Assembly: GCA_020466095.1 (NCBI GenBank)
Contig: CM035806.1
Span: 99,517,090-99,581,089, forward strand
Direction: 5' to 3'
Source: Chlorops oryzae
Lineage: Eukaryota > Arthropoda > Insecta > Diptera > Chloropidae
DNA length: 64,000 nucleotides
Below are positions 55,514-64,000 of the stretch, piece by piece. The position numbers were made by a program, and so were the translations under genes. The notes beneath the pieces were generated by a model. The model had not been told where the DNA came from. It saw only the letters and a program-made list of their open reading frames with translations, and searched no databases. How positions within the stretch are numbered: the stretch's first letter is position 1; the number at the start of each line of letters is the position of its first letter.

Positions 55514-56046
55514 CAGTGGCGTGTCTAGAGAAATACTGCTTTGATAGTGCTTTTATTTTCCACAGTGGTATATTGAACAATTATAAGACATTAAACCAAA
55601 AAAAATTGGGGGAGCTAGAGGACGTTTAGAGAGTTATGGACCAAAAACCAAAAAAATCCGAAAAATTTATGGCGTCCGATTTGGATGAAAATTTATATAT
55701 AGAATAAGCGAAAAATGCTAAGAATTTTGGCGTCAAAATTTTTTCAAGAAACCGATTACAACTAGTCTAGTTAGGGCCTAGTTCCAAACTGGTCCAGAAA
55801 GGACCAGTTTTTTGAAAAAATTTTAGTGCTAAAATTCTTAGAATTTTTCACTTATTCTATATATAAATTTTCATCAAAATCGGACGTTATGAAGTTTTCG
55901 GATTTTTTTAGTTTTTGGTCCATAACTCTCTAAACTTCCTCTAGCCCCCCCCAAAATATTTTGGGTTAATGTCTTATAATTGTTCAATATACCACTGTGG
56001 AAAATATAAGCACTATCAAAGCAGTATTTCTCTGGACACGCCACTG
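55514..56046. mobile_element. Foldback hAT element, perfect 8-bp duplication
   Basis: A near-perfect palindrome of 533 bp: the two arms of about 250 bp are complementary (start CAGTGGCGTGTCTAGAGAAA, end TTTCTCTGGACACGCCACTG). The 8-bp duplication CAGGGTGT (55506-55513 and 56047-56054) is exact. The small loop is around GTCCAGAAAGGACCAG. A half copy is at 45696. Confidence 0.92.
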
Positions 56047-56126
56047 CAGGGTGTCCCGTTGGGAAGTAAATTTCTTGATAGGGGTGATAGGGGGACAAAG
56101 ATTACCATAAAATTGTATGTGAGAAG

Positions 56127-56342
56127 CAGGCCCGTAGAGAAAAATTAGGGGCCCAGACGATTTTTTCCGGCGGGCCCCCTCATAAAAAAATGTGACCAAA
56201 AAAACAAAAAAAAATCCCTTAAGGTTCCAAGTTCTTAGGTTTCATATTTAAAAATAAAAAATCCTAAACATTTGCGGGCTCCTTCAAAAAGTCCGGGCCC
56301 GGGGGAAATCCCCCTTGTCCCCACCCCCTCTCAACAGGCCTG
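56127..56342. mobile_element. hAT MITE (CAGGCCCGTAGAG)
   Basis: Ends CAGGCCCGTAGAG and, reversed, CAGGCCTGTTGAG. Flanks GTGAGAAG and CTGAGGAG agree at 6 of 8. 216 bp, GC-rich GGGGCCC stretches inside each end, like the 4810 family. A solo end with the same sequence may lie near 13320. Confidence 0.68.
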
Positions 56343-57415
56343 CTGAGGAGTTATGGGGCCTTAAAGCTTTTTGGCACTAAGTCCAGAAAAACAATTCTCC
56401 CACGCCAATGATTAATTGTAGGAAAAATTTTTTTAATTAGTTCGAAAGCCAATTGTGCAGGCTTTTAGGCAAAACTAAATTGATGGTCGAAAATTTGACC
56501 CATTGCGAAAAAAATAAACGGTCAAAGTGAAAATTTCTGAAAAAACTTTAAATTTCTTTACTTTGGAAGCCATTTTGTCATGAAACGTGTCCAATTAACA
56601 CCCAATTAAGTGATGTTCATTTAGATATTTATTTTTCTCATCTTATTTTCCAAAAATTTATTAGACATATAATATATGTTAGTTCCAATTCAAAACCAAA
56701 AACAACGAAATTTGTCAATTCTGTATGAAATTTCGATCTGTTTTTATTCCGATTCCGACAGTTATCGGATTTTGTGACACCCCTGATTATCTTCTTGTCC
56801 ATACAATCAAAAATGGACGCTCGCCTGAACGGGCATTGAACTCCGCGACATCGGATTGTGAGGCAATGGCTCTCAGTTTTTTAAAAAATAATTCCTTCTT
56901 ATTTCTACAAGGTATCATCTTAATTTTTTTGAAAAGGAATTCCTCCTAAAATTTAGACGGACCTCTTCTTGGATGAAAACTATAGAGAACCCTCCTTAAT
57001 TTTGTTCTTGTTTATAGGGTAGTTTATGTGGTCTTTTCGCTCTGTGTACTTCTGAAATTTCCATCAAAGGAACAAAATCCGCAATTCGTATTAGAAGTCA
57101 GTCAATATCTAAAACAATTCGCGCCAGCTGCTACGTTTCATGCAAAAGCTCCCGTTGCCAATTTTACCATGCTAACTCGAGAGTTCGTGTGGATGTAAAT
57201 TTATTAACGATTGGGTGTCTAATTGTCATTGAGTCCTTTTGTTCATGAAATACGATTTTATTTCCATACATCTTTATATATATATATATGTGGGTATTTT
57301 ATGCATTAAACAAAAAATTTATGTATATATCGCACACTAATAACTAAAGCGGCACATTTCAAAATTTTTTCAATCAATTTTTTCATTTTCGCGAACAGGA
57401 AAATGAACACTTGGA
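56343..57415. other. No gene; partial tRNA-like motif
   Basis: At 56820-56855 the minus strand has GGAGTTCAATGCCCGTTC and AGGCGAGC (B-box and end motif as in modules 1 and 4) but no A box nearby. The rest is unassigned. Confidence 0.35.
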
Positions 57416-57570
57416 AAATTAACATTGATATTGATTGATTCTGCAGTTAATTAAGAACAAAAAACATTTACAAAAGAAATTGATTTTACAGGCGTCGAGA
57501 ATTGTAGGCTGTTTGCCCGCGAAATGCAAAATTTTGAGTTGTGCCGATTTAGTGACTAGTGTGCGATATG
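57416..57570. repeat. Dispersed repeat related to 8626-8790
   Basis: TTAACATTGATATTGATTGA, ACAGGCGTCGAGA, GTGTGCGATATG occur in the same order and spacing as near 8.7 kb. Confidence 0.55.
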
Positions 57571-57971
57571 TTTTTTGAAGGATTTGTCTTTATTCTTCTT
57601 CTAAGCCACGTCTATTGATTTTATTTAAATTACAGTTAAAATTTTCAACTATTGTAGACCAGACCCTTAAAGTATGCTTTAAATTTATAAAAGTCAACAA
57701 AATCCGAGCCCTGGCCATAAGCAAATTTCGCCGCATAAACGATGACTTAAAACTTTAATTAATTAACAAACTTATTGCAATTAGAATATTAGAGTTGCCT
57801 CTTTTTAAATAAATCTCATGGTTTTTGCTAATGTAGCAACATAAACACATTTATAATCATTTGCGTTTATATTAGCACCGTCACATAATTAAAGGTTTTT
57901 CTTTCGACAGGGCTAAACATTCAACTATTCACAATATATTTTTTTATTGCAAATAGTTGACGTATAAACCA

Positions 57972-58553
57972 TATAGTACTATAGATGGCACTTGACAAAA
58001 AACGTGTGTGTTGAATTGAAGTAGGCCCCCTGTGCATGCATTCTTATGGAAAAATCAATGGTTTTTCATACTCAGAACTCATTTTATTTTTCAGCAAAAT
58101 ATGTTATTTTTATAAAATCAAAAAAAAATTAGATAAAATTTTGCTCATATTATTGAGGAACGATAAAGCAGAGTACTCATGCGTCGAATATGACCGATTA
58201 TCAAAAAGTTTGAATTCCACTACAGAACAGCTGACATGAAATATTCAGTGATATCATAACTAAAATTGCTCGATACATAATTAGTGGCTCAAGTACTTAT
58301 TACATATCATGATACATAGAATGAATAACTTTATATTTTTGGATCTCTTCTGAATGAAAAGGGTACAGAATTGCATAAACTATCAACTATCAAAAAACTT
58401 AAAAAGTTTTACATTAAAAAGAAAACATAAAAAAATTTACACGCAAGTATGTTTAGTTACAAAATTGAGTCAATACTCCAAAAATTATAGCATCACTAGT
58501 TCACCACGGAATTCGGTTGTTGTTGTAAGTGTCCCCTATATTACTATATGATT
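57972..58553 (+). repeat. 0.6-kb repeat, left inverted copy
   Basis: Bounded by CATATAGTACTATAG and, reversed, CATATAGTAATATAG, so each copy has its own short inverted ends. The reverse complement recurs at 60238-60925. The 60- to 70-codon frames in it are not conserved between the copies. Confidence 0.75.
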
Positions 58554-58956
58554 AGGACAAAGTCGGTATCTACTTAGCTTATACTATATAAAAGGTGTAG
58601 CGATTATTATCGGCAAAACAAGTGAACTTATTCCTTGGATCAAATACGGTAGGCTTTTTGCTGATCCAGGCGGATCCAAGTAAGTAAGGCAATACGTTAG
58701 TTCAAATATGCTAATAATATGGTAATGAAACTTGATTTGCATTACCAGTAAAATTTTAATTGTAATTAAAGATGTAATGCACTACTTTTTGAACGGTTTT
58801 TGCCTATCTATGGTGAATGGAAACTCAGTTCGCATTTCAAGAAATGCATTATACTTACATAGATCACATGGAAAAATTCGAAAATTGATTTTTTTTACAC
58901 TTTACGAAAATCAATAATTCCTTGAAAAATATTTTGAATGGCTAAAGAGACGAAAG

Positions 58957-59023
58957 ATTGAAGCCGTTTTGTATGTTTTTCCTTTCGATTTAACCAGTTT
59001 CCTGGTTGATTTTTTTCTCTGTG
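58957..59023 (+). mobile_element. R17 3' fragment
   Basis: TTGAAGCCGTTTTGTATG through GATTTTTTTCTCTGTG, followed by TA, as at the 3' end of complete copies. Confidence 0.75.
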
Positions 59024-59091
59024 TACTAGTGAAACTGTTCCATTCGCCGCCTCACCGTGCAACATTTGAGAATTTGAGCATATGTACTACG

Positions 59092-59223
59092 CTGTCAAAT
59101 AAGTACACGGAAATTTGAAATAAAACACAAAAAACTTATCAGTCATCTAAATTTATTATATCCTCTTCAAAATAGCCCAGCGGGAAAATTTCAAATGAGA
59201 ATTTCCGGGTACTTATTTGACAG
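59092..59223. mobile_element. Short TIR element (CTGTCAAATAAGTAC)
   Basis: Left CTGTCAAATAAGTACACGG and right, reversed, CTGTCAAATAAGTACCCGG: 18 of 19 alike. The 132 bp resemble a mariner-type MITE, although a TA duplication is not directly adjacent. Confidence 0.6.
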
Positions 59224-59414
59224 AATGTATATCACTTCGCCTTGTCCTTATAAAATGTTTTGGTAGTAAAGAGAATTGAAGAGATTTCAACAAAAGTTCC
59301 AGCCAATTTTTCGCCTCTTTTAGCTAACCACGTACCGCTCCTGTAATAGTGTCAGCGACTCTGCAGGACAGGCTCCATCGAATGAGCAGATTGCTAAGAA
59401 CACAGTGGCTCTGA

Positions 59415-60094
59415 GAGCCAATTTCACCAAGCATACTTAAGTAAAAATCGTCGTTTAAGTACAGATTTTCATTTTCATCAACCTAAATGGCAAGTCGAAC
59501 TTAAGTGATCCATATCGGGCACTTAAGTAGAGTTTATGCAACTCTGTGTTGTCGTAATGGAAACAGCTGATTTAAAAAGAAAACTATTTATGTATATGGA
59601 AACTTGTTCTATTTATCATGTCGAGCGATGATAGTGATTGCGATTACGAGACAATTATTAAAGTTGTGTTAAACCGTCGACCTCGTATAATCAGGGACCG
59701 AAAGAACTTTTTTTTATATATTTCGATGAAGTTGACTTTCGAAACAGATTTCGCCTTTCCAAAAGAGCAGCATGGACAATACTGGAGCTCATACGGCACA
59801 AGATAGCACACACAAGCAATAGGTGATTTTATTCTCGTTATTTTCAAACACAAAATGTTTTAACTTGCACTGTCGCAGAAAAATTTCTTCTGAAAAATTT
59901 TTAGTGCGGGACTCCATGTCTTATTTATTTATGTTTTAAATCAGCTGATTACGACGGTGTTGCACTAAAAATAAAAGGTGCTGCCGTACTTGCGCGTAAC
60001 TAAATTTTATATTTGATGAAACGGTCTGAAACTTAAATGCGTACTTAAGTGCCAATCGGTACTTAAACTTAAATGCCTTTGGTGAAATTGGCTC
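59415..60094 (+). mobile_element. PIF/Harbinger element, internally deleted
   Basis: Ends GAGCCAATTTCACCAA and, reversed, the same (16 bp). Flanks TGA and TAA agree at two of three with the TWA duplication. AACTTAAGT/CACTTAAGT repeats follow inside each end. It still encodes the N-terminal piece of the transposase (59618), which supports the family call. Confidence 0.8.
59618..59826 (+). pseudogene. PIF/Harbinger transposase N-terminal fragment, frameshifted
   Basis: MSSDDSDCDYETIIKVVL then NRRPRIIRDRKNFF and AFPKEQ have the charge and layout of HARBI1-like N-termini from insects. After PKE the plus-one frame continues as ILELIRHKIAHTSNR, matching the usual 'DLI...HxSNR' helix, so one frameshift lies near 59770. 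The catalytic domain is absent. The family call is by pattern only. Confidence 0.6.
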
Positions 60095-60237
60095 TAAATG
60101 TTCATACATATGTATGTACATGTGCGACATAAGAATTTATAGTACGATTTCCATAAAGGCATATTTGCATAGTGGTAACTTCTCATACAATTTTTTGAAA
60201 AATTTATGTACGAGTGAAGATCATGGTCATACAGTAG

Positions 60238-60925
60238 GTAATATAGGGGACACTTACAACAATAACCGAATTCCCTGGTGAACTAGTGATGCTATAAGTT
60301 TTTGAGTATGCACTTAATTTTGTAACTAAACATACTTGCGATGAATTTTTTTAATGTTTTCTTTTTAATGTAAAACTTTTTAAGTTTTTTTATGATAGTT
60401 TATGCAATTCTGTACCTTTTTCATTCAGAAGAGATCCAAAAATATATAATTTATTCATTCTATTTATCATGATATGTAATAAGTACTTGAGCCATTAATT
60501 ATGTATCGAGCAATTTTAGTTATGATATCACTGAATATTTCATATCAGCTGTTCTGTAGTGGATTTCAAACTTTTTGAGAATCGCGCATATTCGACGCAT
60601 GCGTACTCTGCTTTATCGTTCCTCAATAATATGAGCAAAATGTTATCTAATTTTTTTTGATTTTATAAAAATAACATATTTTGCTGAAAAATAAAATTAT
60701 TTCTTATGGAAAACCATTGATCAACACTTATATATAGCTGATTTTTAACAAAAAGTTTAGTTCATGTTACAAAATTATAAAAAATTTGTTAGACCCGAAC
60801 CGGAATTTTCAGGGGGCGTGCTACGTTTTTGATTTTTCCATAAGAACGCATACACAGGGGTCCTACTTAAATTGAACACACACGTTTTTTGCCAAGTGCC
60901 ATCTATAGTACTATATGATTATGGT
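60238..60925 (-). repeat. 0.6-kb repeat, right inverted copy
   Basis: Reverse complement of 57972-58553 with an extra stretch of about 100 bp at 60725-60830 and many small changes. With its partner it brackets 1.7 kb containing R17, a mariner-type MITE and the Harbinger derivative. Confidence 0.75.
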
Positions 60926-61638
60926 GTTAGTTCTCGAACTCGTTCTATTAGGATATTTTAAAACTTAACAATATTTTAATATTTTGGTTGATATGAGGAA
61001 CCAAATATTTTTTCAAAAGCATGTGCTGGGAAATTGCATTGTTTATGAAGATTTGTTGATTGATAATTGTGGATATTGGTGAACTAAATTAGCTATAATT
61101 TTATTGTTTGCAAACCTATATATAATAAAATATATATATAATTAAAAAAAAATCGTTTTAAGAAATATAGTGTCGTGTTTTTTTTTTAAATTATATTTAT
61201 TTTAAACGGTCTTTTAAGAATTTAAAGCATTAATTAAAATAGTAATTTTCAAGTATTAAGTATAAGAAACCGTCCCACTGTACGGAGAGTTATTGTTTGT
61301 GGCGAGAACTTTAGGATTTTATCATTCAATTCTGAGGATTACATTTGATCATCGCTGTACAGCTAAACACCCACACGAAAATTTGAAAAATCATACTTGC
61401 ACCATAAAGCCGGTTTTGCGGGGAATACTGGTGTTGCGATAAAATAAAGAATGCATAAGTCAGAAGAAACGCGAATAATGTGAACACGAAAAAGTATTTG
61501 AACGTACATATGTCGCCACGATTTTATGAAGTACACTAGAAGAGCGTTTATATGAAAAAAAAAAAAGATTTAAAAAATTTTTGGCATCTTTAAAGTCAAC
61601 CAGAGCTGATTTGATGAAAGTTAGAGGATGGCCAAAAT
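60926..61638. other. No gene seen
   Basis: AT-rich, with a TA run near 61118-61142. Unassigned. Confidence 0.45.
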
Positions 61639-61642
61639 TTAA

Positions 61643-61791
61643 GGGGACCTTCTGGTCTAGAGGGTATTTTTATGATTTTTGTTTTTTTTTTGGTATTAAG
61701 CCAATTAAAAAACGGGTCTCTAGGTCTGCAGGCTTATTATCCTATTTATTGACAATCCGAAAAAAATTTTGTTGTATTTTCTGTTTTTGTG
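61643..61791 (+). mobile_element. TTAA MITE family 1, truncated copy D
   Basis: TTAA at 61639-61642, GGGGACCTTCTGGTCTAGA, then the family text (GGTATTAAGCCAATTAAAAAACG, with several changes) to about 61791, where a reverse transcriptase fragment on the other strand begins. More diverged than copies A to C. Confidence 0.8.
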
Positions 61792-62475
61792 GAACACTCG
61801 AAGTCGCATCAATGGGTCGCGATAAGGTATTGTCAATTCGAACAAAATATGTTCTATTCTTAAGATAGGACTCAAACCACAACAAGAAACTAGAATGAAA
61901 ACCGAGAGACTTAAGCTTACAAATAAGTACTTGGTGTGAAACCTTATCGAAGGCCTTGGAAAAGTCCGTATAAATTGCATCAACCTGGTACCCAGGACTA
62001 AAAGCGGATATACAATACTCCGAAATGATTGCAAGATTAGACACTGTTGATCGTCCGGACATGAATCCATGTTGTAACGGGGATACACAATTTTTTACAG
62101 TGAATGACTGAATCTGTTTAACAATACACTCAAGAAGCTTACTGATATTCGAAATTTTTGAAATAGGCCTATAATTCTCAATATTTTTCTTACAGCCCAG
62201 AGTTGAGTATAGGAGTGATAAAGGCTATCTTCCAATCTATCTAAAAATATCCCAGTTTGCAAGGATTTATTAAAGATTATCATCGGAGGCAGGAGAATGC
62301 TGAAGAAGTTCGACGAAGAAACCATCCAAATCAACTTGGGATGAGTTTTTTAGTTTATTTATGCCAGATATAATGTCTACTTCAGTTAAAGTAAGTGATC
62401 CGAAATCAACACTAGAGGTACAACCCGAACTGTCAAATTTTCCACCGAGTTCAGGGGCAAAATTTTGCAAGGATA
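61792..62475 (-). pseudogene. Jockey/R1-like non-LTR reverse transcriptase fragment
   Basis: On the minus strand, LTLTEVDIISGINKLKNSS and DLDGFFVELLQ are the region before the first RT motif; then KNIENYRPISKISNISKLLE, HGFMSGRSTVSNL, AIYTDFSKAFDKVSHQVL (motif A with its catalytic Asp) and LWFESYLKNRTYF follow. The sequence breaks off right after ATSSVPQ, so the motif with the YxDD Asp pair is missing. One stop (TAG, in YF*IDWK) and at least one frameshift occur. Truncated at both ends; no UTR or poly(A) is visible. Confidence 0.88.
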
Positions 62476-62506
62476 CACAGAATGTGATTCATAATTTATA
62501 GCTTAT

Positions 62507-62857
62507 GAGGCTCGGTGGAGGCGAAAAAATTTTAAGAGAAGTAAGTTAAAAAGGTTTAAAACAAAAAATAGATAAACAAAAAAGATATAATAATTAATAA
62601 AATAAATAAATTTAAAAAAAATCAAAACAAAAAATAAAATTTTTCTTTTTTCTCAGTCGCTGGTGCTAGGCCATTTTCCTGCCCCTTTTCGCTAGCGAAA
62701 TGACTGGCTAAAGGTGGCGCATAAAAGGACGACCTGTCCCCGGCAATGAGATCGTAATGTTAAATTCGCCAGCGTCTTGGATAGGAAAGGGACCGATCCC
62801 CGAAACCCAGTGATTAGTGAAATCGCTAGTGTTGTGGTGGCTCCGCTGACTACTGGG
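62507..62857 (+). mobile_element. CCCAGTAGTCAG element, truncated copy
   Basis: Reverse complement of 19369-19725: it ends at 62857 with CTGACTACTGGG and, at the other side, stops at GAGGCTCGGTGGAGGCGA in the middle of tRNA-like module 1. Module 2 is lost. Confidence 0.85.
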
Positions 62858-62859
62858 CA

Positions 62860-63358
62860 GTGATGGCCAAACCTATACGTAAACATTCATAATTGTGTGT
62901 GTGAATGCGCTGTCGACTTCGCTCTGATTTGCATTGACGAAATCTGCTTTTTACACATACGAACGCAGCCGACCGGTTTTCGCATGAACCGGTATACGCT
63001 ATATGTGTGCAACTGCTGCGTCGGCAGAAATTTGTCTTCCAAGCCCATGTGCTTCGGTAATCGAAATTTGGCCGACACTGACTTATACACTATGCCATCT
63101 ATGATAACGCTCAACTGACCTTTTAACCTTATTTAAAATTAAGTACCCAATGAGATTGAAGAACATGAACAGCATCCTTCCACGATGACATGTCCCCGAA
63201 TTTGGCATGCATGACAATGTCACCTGTATGACCCAGTGAAATCACAAATGTTTTTGTCCTGCCTTGAACGAACACACATACCCTCATTTTATTCACACCA
63301 ACTATTGTAAAGGTGATACAATTTTATTTTTTCCCAAAATGATAGGGAACTTTTTCAA
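62860..63358. other. No gene recognised
   Basis: Relatively GC-balanced DNA with two opposing 73-75-codon frames (62887-63118) that I do not recognise; one includes several Cys. It might be host DNA. Confidence 0.35.
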
Positions 63359-63360
63359 TA

Positions 63361-63851
63361 CAGTGGGGTCTCGTTATAAGTCGTTTCTCGTTCCTAAAAA
63401 ATCGACGTATAGCGAATCGACTTATAACGAATAAGTTTTCTTCATATGATTGTATGAAATAATTTCTAATTGGTTCCTCAAAGCTCAAAAATTTATACAC
63501 AATTTTTTTAAAGTCAATAAAATGAAAATTCCCTACAACTGGCATCACTGCTCTAATGTATGATTTCCAATTATTCGTCCGATGCAGAACGCTTAACGCT
63601 GCGTCCACAACAACGCAATTGATTTGAGCTGCTTCCATATGCTTGCATGTGTTTGCCTCAATTGACGGAACGCACCTGACGCGTCATTGGAGATGGCACT
63701 TAGGGGCGCAAAAGACGATAAAAATGTTCCACCAAACTTTTAGACGTAACTGCGAATCATTTGCGACGTATAGTGAACCAAGGTGTTAATTGATACGTGA
63801 CGTAAGTGCGAATCGACGTATAACGAGGCGACTTACAACGAGACCCCACTG
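63361..63851. mobile_element. Pogo-like MITE (CAGTGGGGTCTCGTTATAAG)
   Basis: Ends CAGTGGGGTCTCGTTATAAG and, reversed, CAGTGGGGTCTCGTTGTAAG (19 of 20) with TA on both sides (63359-63360 and 63852-63853). Interior ATCGACTTATAACGAAT and GACGTATAACGAGG repeats lie near both ends. 491 bp; a 104-codon minus frame inside shows no transposase motif. Confidence 0.88.
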
Positions 63852-64000
63852 TACCAATTTCGCAATTACAAGTTGTCGACTCGCACGCAAGTTTTTCGTT
63901 CCTCTCTCACTAAGCATTGACCATGCAAATACATACACTTGAACAACAATGTTTGATCATTTTTATGTTAATTTAAAATTTTATTTAAATACTTAATTGA

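Noticed and set aside
63324..63638. 104-codon minus frame as pogo transposase
   Set aside because: No CENPB, HTH or DDE motif is visible; it lies in the non-coding interior of a MITE.
1..64000. CRISPR array, operon or prophage
   Set aside because: No regularly spaced identical repeats with unique spacers, no bacterial gene organisation; the content is that of an insect nuclear genome.

Overview
This window looks like repeat-rich, non-coding nuclear DNA from a higher fly (Diptera, Brachycera; a tephritid-like fruit fly would fit, but this is inference). The clues are an AT-rich composition, mini-me/DINE-like repeats carrying GTCY microsatellites, Tc1, hAT, PIF/Harbinger, TTAA-type and pogo-like elements, and long homopolymer and TA/TG tracts. 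I found no intact host gene, no rRNA, no functional tRNA and no CRISPR array. Nearly every open frame is short and has no family signature. The recognisable coding remnants are five dead transposon genes: a ZMYM/hAT-type transposase (1.7-2.7 kb), a hAT dimerisation fragment (34.7 kb), a Tc1 DD34E transposase (32.4-33.4 kb, minus), a PIF/Harbinger N-terminus (59.6 kb) and a Jockey/R1-like reverse transcriptase piece (61.8-62.5 kb, minus).

Layout. 0-5 kb: a hAT copy, a mini-me-like repeat and a hAT MITE. 5-12 kb: two PIF/Harbinger-like palindromic MITEs, the first copy of a TTAA MITE (family 1) and unique DNA with microsatellites. 12-17 kb: a long inverted-repeat element, a dimeric minisatellite, a small hAT MITE and a Harbinger MITE. 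17-25 kb: a CAC-ended element, a pogo-like MITE with a nested insert, a CCCAG-ended element carrying two tRNA-like modules, DINE/mini-me-like repeats, and an apparently unique GC-rich stretch at 22.9-23.1 kb. 25-31 kb: Harbinger MITE, TTAA family 1 copy 2, a hAT with perfect 8-bp duplication, a 102-bp insert with a hammerhead-like core, and a TATCGATA-rich element. 31-35 kb: a three-level nest (Tc1 inside a TTAA element inside a mini-me-like repeat). 35-43 kb: a CCCTGCAG element, TTAA family 2 copy 1, and a second deep nest (Transib-like element inside a hAT-type repeat inside a CAC-ended element). 43-49 kb: nested CCC-ended elements with more tRNA-like modules, two pogo-like MITEs, half a foldback hAT and a hAT with perfect duplication. 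50-56 kb: TTAA family 1 copy 3, TTAA family 2 copy 2 and a complete foldback hAT. 57-64 kb: a pair of inverted 0.6-kb repeats around a Harbinger derivative, a chimera of truncated elements, and a pogo-like MITE.

The most unusual signal is a set of elements ending in CCC(A/T)G or CAC(N)GAG with 2-bp target duplications. Several carry tRNA-like modules (A-box and B-box motifs), and elements with entirely different ends share one two-module core. Other points for follow-up are a Transib-like element whose ends equal the V(D)J heptamer, a Tc1 copy sitting at the exact centre of a perfect palindrome, and two TTAA MITE families with different ends but a shared internal motif. All calls come from reading the sequence by eye; no database search was possible.
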